From an uncultured Collinsella sp. (GTDB lineage Bacteria; Actinomycetota; Coriobacteriia; Coriobacteriales; Coriobacteriaceae), in assembly GCA_905207425.1 (NCBI GenBank), contig CAJLLB010000061.1:1-11669 (forward strand): 11,669 nt of DNA, written 5' to 3'. How positions within the stretch are numbered: the first letter of the stretch is position 1; each line of letters opens with the position of its first letter. Shown in pieces: positions 6,496 to 11,669 of this stretch. Both the position numbers and the translations under genes were made by a program. The notes beneath the pieces are model-generated. The model was not told where the DNA came from. It ran no database searches and worked only from the letters and a program-made list of their open reading frames with translations.

Positions 6496-9213
6496 TCAGT
6501 TGTTATTGCCACCATCGAGCAATGCCTCAAAATCCTTCGCAGGCATGGGGCGGTAGTAGAGGAAGCCCTGAGCGTAGCGGGCGCCCATTTGTCGTAGCAT
6601 GTTTGCCTGCTCATTTGTCTCGACGTCTTCGACCACGACGGGCAGATGGAGCGACTGCGCCATTTCGAGCATCGATGAAATGATTTGCGTGCTGCGGCCT
6701 TGATCGCGGTCGGTGGGCACAAAGGTGCGGTCGAGCTTGATGACGTCGACGTTGACGTTCTTGAGCATCGCGAGCGTGGACTGACCGGTGCCAAAATCGT
6801 CCATATAGGTCGAGAAGCCGCGGGTGTGCAGATCTGCGGTCAGCTTATCCACGGCCTCGGATTCTCCCGTATAAGCCGTCTCGGTGATCTCGATACGCAT
6901 GAGCTCGGGCGGTAGGTTGTATTGGGCGGCGAGCGCCCCCATATGTTCGGCAACGTCGCAGGCAAGGATATCCACGCGCGACACATTAAGCGAGACCGGA
7001 ACCACGCGAAGACGGCGATCGAGACGCTCGCGAAGCCATATGGCGACACCCTGCCAAATGTACTTGTCGAGCGTCACTACAAAGCCGCTTTCCTCGAGTG
7101 CGGGGATAAACGTTGTGGGCGAAATGAGAGAGCCGTCCTTGTCAATCCAGCGGGTGAGTGCTTCGGCGCCAATAATCTCGCCGGTTTCCATATCGACCTG
7201 GGGCTGAAGATAGTACGTGATGCGACCATTTGACAGCGCGTACTGGAATTCGGTCAGCGTGCGGTGGAACGCGACTTCGCGCTCGTACTCCGCGGGGCGG
7301 AAAATAGCAATGCGCTCCTTAAAGTCGTTTTTTGCGCGTCGATTGGTAAACATGGCCTTTGCCTGCGCATCGATGGTGATTTCCTCATTGGAGTCGATGG
7401 GGTAAACGCCCATGGACGGCCAAAAACCTACGCCGTCATCATGTCTGGCTACGGCCTCGCGAACGCGGTTGTAGATTTGATGGACGGTGATGTGCTTAAA
7501 GGGGATGAGTACACAAAAGTCATCTTGGCCCCAGTACCCTGCGACGCCCATATCGGCATTCTCGATGTCCTTGAGGACCGTGCCCACATCGGCGAGTACG
7601 CGGTCGCCCTCGGCCTGGCCGTGCCATTCATTAAACAGGCGCATGTGGCCCATGTCGACTGTGGCGATGCACCAGGTGCCGTTGCGCCTTGCCTCGAGAA
7701 ATGCGTTGGCGCGCCGCATAAACTCGCTGGGTCGATAGAGGCCCGTGAGCGAGTCGATACGTTCGGCTATGGCGCTTTTGCGCTCCGCCTCGGGTATGGG
7801 GAGGCTGTCGTTGGGAACAAGCCCGCCGGCCGTGCGAAGGCGACGGTCGAGTTCGCCTAAAACGGCGGTCGCTTGATGGGTTAAGTGCTCGTAAAAGGCC
7901 GGGACGACAAGGCAGACGGGAGTAATGGTGTCGCCTGCGATTCGAACAGGAGCGAAAACGGCCTCTTTAAGGTGGCGGGTCAGTTGCTCGAATGCCTCGT
8001 GGTCTAGTTCGTTGCTGAGCACGACGAACTGGACGCTTCGTGAACGGTAGACCCGGCTCCTGCCGCGGGTGATCGACAGCATGCGGCCTGCGTATTCGGC
8101 AAGCATGTTGTCGACAGCCTCGGCCCCGTAGAGCTCGTTGAGTTTTGTCGTGCCACGAACGCGCACCGCTATAAGCCCTGTCTCGCAACGATCGCGGCGG
8201 CAGGCGTCGATGGCGTTGACCAGCATGCGCTGCGTTCCGAGGCCTGTGGCAGCGTCGACGGTTTCGGCAAGTGAGTGGTTGACGAGCTCGCCGACATAGA
8301 GCGAGGGGACATTTCCGTCGCCGTCGATACGAAACCCGCGAGCACGGCAAAGGACGTAGTCGCCGACGGCGTTGCGCACACGATACTGCATGACGCGACG
8401 GTGCTTGGTGCCGTTGTAGACTTGGTCGATGTCGTTGATGCAGGCCTCAAGGTCGTCGGGATGGACGCGCGTTTTCCAGTAATCGCGACAGTTGTCTATG
8501 TGCTCCGAGGGAAGGCCAAGATCGCGCAAGGCACCTTGTGACCAAAGGGTGCGATGTTTGTCCAAGTTCTCGATAAAGAAATAACGGCCCTCGTTGAGCA
8601 TCGAAAAGGCGTCAAAAATACGATCGCTTATTTCGAAGTCGTCGGCGTGGACTTGCGTGATATTGCGTCGATCGAGGTGCATGGCATGACGTAGCTTGTA
8701 GTCGTACATGCGATGGTCGGCATCGAGCGTCATGCGATTGGAAGCTTCGCCCAGGGCGGGGTCGGCATGTGACACTCCGTAGCTAAACGAGTGGGGCATC
8801 TCGGAATCGTTGTTTTTGAGCAGAACCGTTCGGCAGTGTTTCAGACGTTCGGCGAGGTCGTCCTCGGTTGCAATCGTAGATAGGATGGCAAACTCGTCGC
8901 CGCCTATGCGAAACGCCGCTTCGCCCACCTTCATATACAGCTTAAGATAGAGACTTACCTGCAAGATATAGCGGTTGCCCTCGTCATGCCCAAAGACGTC
9001 GTTGCAGTGCTTGAGATTGTCGATATCGATGAACGCCATGGTAACGGGGGCGTCCTGCTCCCAGAGCTCCTCGAGGGAACGGGCAAAACCGCCGCGGTTG
9101 CCAAGCCCAGTAAGCTGGTCGGTAAAGGCAGTCCTGATCAGATCCTCCTGCCGCTTGAGAAGGTCACGGACGGTCTTTTCGAGCGTTTCGGTGTAATTGC
9201 TGACAGTATCCAT
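6496..9213 (-). CDS. Cyclic-di-GMP signalling protein, GGDEF-PAS-GGDEF(deg)-GGDEF(deg)-EAL
   Basis: A 905-residue cytosolic protein that should make or break cyclic di-GMP. It holds an N-terminal helix (1-30), an intact GGDEF domain (31-180; DIDNLKHCND, RIGGDEF with GGDEF at 104-108) and a PAS-fold segment (about 195-315). Two degenerate GGDEF domains follow: one near 320-460 with SRSVQFVVL in place of the motif, and one near 480-640 with GQDDF at 562-566. The EAL domain (about 650-900) keeps the expected catalytic residues: E684 of EALTR, N743, E775 and E778 of EITE, D805-D806 of MDDFGTG, K826, E862 and Q882. Phosphodiesterase activity is therefore likely; the usual EGVE reads EDVE. The I-site position is KVGE (95-98), so it is lost. 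ATG 9213 has a stop codon two codons upstream and no clear Shine-Dalgarno. Its paralogue lies 127 bp downstream. Confidence 0.95.
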   Translation of the reverse strand: MDTVSNYTETLEKTVRDLLKRQEDLIRTAFTDQLTGLGNRGGFARSLEELWEQDAPVTMAFIDIDNLKHCNDVFGHDEGNRYILQVSLYLKLYMKVGEAAFRIGGDEFAILSTIATEDDLAERLKHCRTVLLKNNDSEMPHSFSYGVSHADPALGEASNRMTLDADHRMYDYKLRHAMHLDRRNITQVHADDFEISDRIFDAFSMLNEGRYFFIENLDKHRTLWSQGALRDLGLPSEHIDNCRDYWKTRVHPDDLEACINDIDQVYNGTKHRRVMQYRVRNAVGDYVLCRARGFRIDGDGNVPSLYVGELVNHSLAETVDAATGLGTQRMLVNAIDACRRDRCETGLIAVRVRGTTKLNELYGAEAVDNMLAEYAGRMLSITRGRSRVYRSRSVQFVVLSNELDHEAFEQLTRHLKEAVFAPVRIAGDTITPVCLVVPAFYEHLTHQATAVLGELDRRLRTAGGLVPNDSLPIPEAERKSAIAERIDSLTGLYRPSEFMRRANAFLEARRNGTWCIATVDMGHMRLFNEWHGQAEGDRVLADVGTVLKDIENADMGVAGYWGQDDFCVLIPFKHITVHQIYNRVREAVARHDDGVGFWPSMGVYPIDSNEEITIDAQAKAMFTNRRAKNDFKERIAIFRPAEYEREVAFHRTLTEFQYALSNGRITYYLQPQVDMETGEIIGAEALTRWIDKDGSLISPTTFIPALEESGFVVTLDKYIWQGVAIWLRERLDRRLRVVPVSLNVSRVDILACDVAEHMGALAAQYNLPPELMRIEITETAYTGESEAVDKLTADLHTRGFSTYMDDFGTGQSTLAMLKNVNVDVIKLDRTFVPTDRDQGRSTQIISSMLEMAQSLHLPVVVEDVETNEQANMLRQMGARYAQGFLYYRPMPAKDFEALLDGGNNN

Positions 9214-9350
9214 GTTCTAAGCGGCTTTCTGAGGTCGGGGCGGATTGCGTCGGGCGAGCTCGTTGTGTACACGCGTCGTTGCTCAGCGCTTTGCATGTAT
9301 CCAGGCCCCCGCCTTGCTGCGTTGTTGAGTTAATTTACCGGCTAATGTTC

Positions 9351-9365
9351 GCTGTTGATAACAGC
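9351..9365. repeat. Short dyad, possible operator
   Basis: GCTGTTGATAACAGC is a perfect 6-bp inverted repeat with a 3-bp spacer. It lies in the divergent spacer, about 138 bp before the GGDEF/EAL start and 26 bp downstream (on the minus strand) of the possible TATAAT box. The size and symmetry suit a dimeric repressor site, but a dyad this short can occur by chance. Confidence 0.3.
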
Positions 9366-9487
9366 TGAGTAGTGTAAACAACGGTGCACAATTATATATG
9401 GGTGTACATGCTGTGGGCGGCTATTATTCGACAAGCAGTAGCGCGACGATGCGATGTTCGATAAAAATGCGACTGGGACGGTATATG

Positions 9488-9515
9488 TTGACGGGTATAC
9501 TTGTCCCGTTTTAAA
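9488..9515 (+). promoter_or_regulatory. Possible promoter of the patatin-like gene
   Basis: TTGACG (9488-9493) and TTTAAA (9510-9515) are 16 bp apart and resemble -35 and -10 boxes; the start codon follows 22 bp later. TATACT at 9496-9501 is an alternative -10 box without a matching -35. The call rests on sequence resemblance only. Confidence 0.35.
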
Positions 9516-9537
9516 ACGCAGGAACGGAGATGGTCGC

Positions 9538-10407
9538 ATGGCACAGTCAAATATGACGCGCACGGTGGGGCTTGCGCTCGAGGGAGGCGGCTACCGCGGT
9601 ATGTATACAGCGGGCGTGCTCGATGTATGGATGGAGCACGGTTTGACCTGCGACCATATGGTGGGCGTCTCGGCGGGCGCGGCGTTTGGCTACAACTTTA
9701 AATCGCGCCAGATCGGCCGCGCCATTCGCTATAACAAGGCCTATTGCGCCGACAAGCGCTATGCGAGCGTGACCAGCTGGCTGCGAACCGGCGATATGTA
9801 CAATGCCGACTTTGCTTATCACGAGGTGCCTATCGAGCGCGATCCCATCGACTTGGAGGCGTATCGCACCTGTCCCATGCGATTTACGTGCGTGTGTACC
9901 GATATCGAGACGGGCAAGGCCGTCTATCACGATCTGCCGTATGGCGACGAGCGCGATATCGAGTGGATTCGGGCGTCGTCGGCAATTCCCGTGGCGACGC
10001 GTCCCGTTGCTATTGACGGGCATAAGTATCTGGATGGTGGCGTGGCTGATTCTATTCCCAGCGCGTGGCTGTTTGCGCAGGGGTATGACCGCAATATCGT
10101 GGTACTCACGCAGCCGGCGGGCTTTGTGAAGCAGCCCAACAGCGTGATGCCCATGCTGCGGCGCGTGTTCCGCCACTATCCGGAGTTTGTCGCAGCGCTT
10201 GAGCACCGGCATGAGGTCTACAATGCCACGCTCGATGACCTGGCACGTCGCGAGGCTGCCGGCGAGATCTTTGTGGTGCGTCCGAGCGAATCGGTGAAGG
10301 TGCCGTCGCTGTGTCGCGAGCCCGATGAACTTGAGCGCATCTACCAGATTGGTCGCCGCGATGCGGAGGCGACCTTGCCGGCACTGGAGGCATATCTGGC
10401 AGGGTAG
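9538..10407 (+). CDS. Patatin-like phospholipase family protein (RssA/YjjU type)
   Basis: Patatin-fold enzymes hydrolyse acyl esters of phospholipids or other lipids with a Ser-Asp dyad. The 289-residue protein has the oxyanion-hole loop EGGGYRGMY (15-23), the nucleophile elbow GVSAG (43-47, Ser45) and the DGG motif (166-168, Asp166) in KYLDGGVADSIP, in the usual order and spacing. There is no signal peptide or membrane segment, so a cytosolic or peripheral enzyme is expected. The start at 9538 is chosen for GGAG 8 nt upstream and because the core begins about 10 residues later; a longer frame from 9454 adds a tail unlike the family. The gene is transcribed alone, divergent from the GGDEF/EAL gene and convergent with the thiamine genes. 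The natural substrate cannot be read from sequence. Confidence 0.92.
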   Translation: MAQSNMTRTVGLALEGGGYRGMYTAGVLDVWMEHGLTCDHMVGVSAGAAFGYNFKSRQIGRAIRYNKAYCADKRYASVTSWLRTGDMYNADFAYHEVPIERDPIDLEAYRTCPMRFTCVCTDIETGKAVYHDLPYGDERDIEWIRASSAIPVATRPVAIDGHKYLDGGVADSIPSAWLFAQGYDRNIVVLTQPAGFVKQPNSVMPMLRRVFRHYPEFVAALEHRHEVYNATLDDLARREAAGEIFVVRPSESVKVPSLCREPDELERIYQIGRRDAEATLPALEAYLAG

Positions 10408-10429
10408 AGGCTGCTGCCGCCATCTCGGC

Positions 10430-10475
10430 GGAAAGCGCATCCCGGAATGGAGGCTCAAACTGGGATGCGCTTTCC
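10430..10475. terminator. 14-bp hairpin between convergent patatin-like and thiE genes
   Basis: GGAAAGCGCATCCC (10430-10443) pairs perfectly with GGGATGCGCTTTCC (10462-10475) around an 18-nt loop. It lies 22 bp after the patatin-like stop and 44 bp after the thiE stop, which suits a shared bidirectional terminator. No T-run follows on either strand. The remaining bases of the 112-bp gap show nothing else. Confidence 0.6.
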
Positions 10476-10519
10476 ATTGCTGAAGATATGAGGCTGCGAA
10501 TCAGCTGCTCGGCCTAGAC

Positions 10520-11215
10520 TTACGCCTGCTGCCAGGTGTCGACGAGCTCCTTAGCCGCGGCGTAGGGGTCATCGGCGCCGCAGACGGCGCTCACCACGAA
10601 AAAGCCGTCGACGCCGGTGGCCTTGAGCTGTGGCAGGTCGGCCGTCTTGACGCCGCCGCCCACCACGATGGGCACGGGGCTTGCCGCGTGGAGAGCGGCC
10701 AGGTCCTCAAAGCTCTTGGTGATGATAGAGCCGTCGGCCGCGCGTCCGCAGTCGCGCTTGGTCTCGGTCTCGTGGAGTGGGCCGATGCCCAGGTAGTCGA
10801 CTAGGCTCATGTCGGCGGTCTTGACGTACTCGAGCATCTCCTCGCAACGGGCGGAAAGGCCCACGATGGCGTTGGGCCCCAGCAGCTTGCGACAGACCTC
10901 GACGGGAATGTCGCTCTGACCCACGTGCACGCCGTCGACAGCAATGCCCTGCTCGCGCGCGGCGAGTACGCAGTCCAGGCGGTCGTCAATCAGCAAAGCG
11001 ACCTGACCGGTCTTGCCGGCCTGTGCGATTGCCTGCGCGGCGTCGCCGGTCAGCGCAATGATCTCGCGGGCGCTTGCCACCTTGGAGCGCACCTGGATGC
11101 AGGTAAAGCCGGCGTCGAGTGCCTGGGCCACCACATCGCCCACGGGGCGCCCGAGCGTGTTTTCGGGGCCGAGCACCAGATAGGCCGAGATATCAAGGTT
11201 GTCGCGGATACTCAT
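10520..11215 (-). CDS. thiE: Thiamine-phosphate synthase
   Basis: ThiE couples hydroxymethylpyrimidine diphosphate with hydroxyethylthiazole phosphate to give thiamine phosphate and pyrophosphate. The 231-residue TIM-barrel protein shows the family motifs in order: QVRSK (41-45), LIDDR (75-79), DGVHVGQSD (94-102), GLSA (119-122), DYLGIGPLHETETKRD (140-155), IVVGGGV (183-189) and FFVVSAV (205-211). The third strand reads IDDR where most members have INDR; the Asp thought to bind Mg is kept, as is Asp102. The start at 11215 has AGGAGG 7 nt upstream. Its ATG overlaps the stop of the preceding thiamine-binding gene in an ATGA, and its ribosome site lies inside that gene, which indicates translational coupling. 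Any TPP riboswitch would be upstream of the window. Confidence 0.96.
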   Translation of the reverse strand: MSIRDNLDISAYLVLGPENTLGRPVGDVVAQALDAGFTCIQVRSKVASAREIIALTGDAAQAIAQAGKTGQVALLIDDRLDCVLAAREQGIAVDGVHVGQSDIPVEVCRKLLGPNAIVGLSARCEEMLEYVKTADMSLVDYLGIGPLHETETKRDCGRAADGSIITKSFEDLAALHAASPVPIVVGGGVKTADLPQLKATGVDGFFVVSAVCGADDPYAAAKELVDTWQQA

Positions 11216-11553
11216 CGTGTTTCCTCCTGCTTTTTGATCTGAGCTTCCATGCGCTCGAGCTTGCCGGTCATGGTGTCGGTAAATCCGGGTCGAATATCGG
11301 CTTTGAGCACGACTTCGGTGCGGATGCCCTTGCTCGCCAACACAAAGGTTGCGTCGCGCACGACCTGCATGACCTCGTCCCAGTCGCCCTCGATCTCGGT
11401 GAACATCGAGGTGGTGCGGTTGGGAAGGCCGCTCTCGCGAATGACGCGCACGACCTCGGCGACCTCGGCGGACAGCTCATCGCCGGTGCCGCACGGGGCG
11501 ATGGCCACGGCGACGAGCGTATTCATGCCGGCATTGGTTGCGGGCTCGGACAT
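11212..11553 (-). CDS. MTH1187/YkoF-type thiamine-binding protein
   Basis: Members of this small ferredoxin-like family (thiamine_BP, formerly DUF77) bind thiamine or its hydroxymethylpyrimidine moiety; their exact job is unclear. The 113-residue protein carries the family pattern: VAVAIAPCGTG (14-24), the segment TSMFTEIEGDWDEVM (48-62) and the final strand EVVLKADIRPG (80-90). ATG 11553 is preferred because GAGGAGG lies 8 nt upstream, within the last codons of the preceding gene; the family core starts only at MNTLVAV (codon 10), so ATG 11526 is the alternative. The gene lies 3 bp after the probable thiM stop and overlaps thiE by 4 bp. This places it in thiamine salvage, perhaps as a ligand-binding buffer or transport accessory. 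There is no signal peptide. Confidence 0.87.
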   Translation of the reverse strand: MSEPATNAGMNTLVAVAIAPCGTGDELSAEVAEVVRVIRESGLPNRTTSMFTEIEGDWDEVMQVVRDATFVLASKGIRTEVVLKADIRPGFTDTMTGKLERMEAQIKKQEETR

Positions 11554-11556
11554 GGC

Positions 11557-11669
11557 CTATGCCTCCTCGAGGTCGAGCTGGTTGTTGGCGATGTCCTGGG
11601 CGGTTGCGCGGTAGAGCTCGTCGATAAAGGTGACCTTAAAGCTTGCCGGGGCGTCGGCGACAGCGGCGG
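11557..11669 (-). CDS. thiM: Probable hydroxyethylthiazole kinase, C-terminal 36 residues only
   Basis: Only the 3' end is in the window; the frame stays open to the right edge and ends at TAG (11559-11557). The visible end includes ASFKVTFIDELYRATAQDI, which resembles the final helix of ThiM, where the family has a pattern like F..aFlDeLy.l....l. ThiM phosphorylates 4-methyl-5-(2-hydroxyethyl)thiazole, the second substrate of ThiE. The identification relies on this short tail plus the thiE context. The ribosome binding site of the next gene is built into its last codons, so the three genes form one operon. Confidence 0.65.
   Translation of the reverse strand, partial: AAVADAPASFKVTFIDELYRATAQDIANNQLDLEEA

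Larger units (their letters stand above)
9214..9537. other. AT-rich divergent intergenic region
   Basis: This 324-bp gap separates the divergent GGDEF/EAL and patatin-like genes and must hold both promoters. The middle (about 9330-9480) is clearly richer in A and T than the flanking genes. A perfect TATAAT on the minus strand (9396-9391) could be the -10 box of the GGDEF/EAL gene, with no good -35, which would give a leader of roughly 170-180 nt. A small dyad lies at 9351-9365. I see no tRNA, no recognisable riboswitch and no credible small gene; the minus-strand open frame at 9342-9563 has no ribosome binding site and overlaps the patatin-like gene. Confidence 0.5.

Noticed and set aside
9214..9300. 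Possible cyclic-di-GMP (GEMM) riboswitch, suggested by GACGCAATCC on the minus strand
   Set aside because: The other conserved GEMM elements (GGGCAAACC and the GAAA tetraloop receptor arrangement) are not visible; one short match is chance level.
9342..9563. Small minus-strand open frame of 73 codons in the divergent spacer
   Set aside because: No ribosome site, no motif, and it overlaps the patatin-like start region and both likely promoters.
9547..10458. Minus-strand open frame of 303 codons
   Set aside because: It is antisense to the patatin-like gene, which has clear catalytic motifs; the antisense translation has no recognisable domain and no start signal.

Overview
The window looks like ordinary chromosomal DNA of a GC-rich gut actinobacterium. 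Protein style, strong AGGAGG-type ribosome binding sites and gene content suggest the Coriobacteriia, probably Collinsella or a close relative. This is inference from general resemblance; no 16S or other marker gene is present. There is no tRNA, rRNA, CRISPR array, transposase or phage gene.

Layout. (1) Bases 1-1841, plus strand: the 3' two thirds of a UvrA-family ABC ATPase, cut by the window edge. (2) Bases 1871-9213: six genes, all on the minus strand. In transcription order they are a large GGDEF/PAS/EAL cyclic-di-GMP protein (9213-6496), a shorter GGDEF/PAS/GGDEF paralogue (6368-4839), an iron-sulfur-flavoprotein-like NADPH:FMN reductase (4764-4141), an ArsC/Spx-like protein whose catalytic Cys is Ser (4124-3783), a CobW/COG0523 GTPase (3696-2566) and the tRNA wobble methyltransferase TrmL (2470-1871). 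(3) Bases 9538-10407, plus strand: a patatin-like lipid hydrolase, divergent from the GGDEF/EAL gene across a 324-bp AT-rich spacer. (4) Bases 11669-10520, minus strand: a compact thiamine operon, with the last 36 codons of a probable thiM, an MTH1187-type thiamine-binding protein and thiE. These genes are separated by 3 bp and then overlap by 4 bp.

How the genes work together. The thiamine genes form one salvage unit: the thiazole is phosphorylated by ThiM and joined to the pyrimidine by ThiE. The two cyclic-di-GMP genes are paralogues in tandem. The short one corresponds to roughly the first 460 residues of the long one, and the long one adds a third degenerate GGDEF and an apparently complete EAL phosphodiesterase. 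The ArsC-like and flavoprotein genes are 16 bp apart and probably co-transcribed.

Gene ends are marked by perfect hairpins: 1844-1878 (16-bp stem), 2494-2526 (15-bp stem with a T-run on the minus strand), 6407-6437 (13-bp stem) and 10430-10475 (14-bp stem). I found no convincing new defence or mobile system. The points most worth a second look are the Cys-to-Ser ArsC-like protein beside a flavoprotein, the roughly 40-residue acidic insertion in TrmL, the hairpin at the trmL stop codon, the terminator just ahead of trmL, and the duplicated GGDEF-PAS-degenerate-GGDEF architecture.
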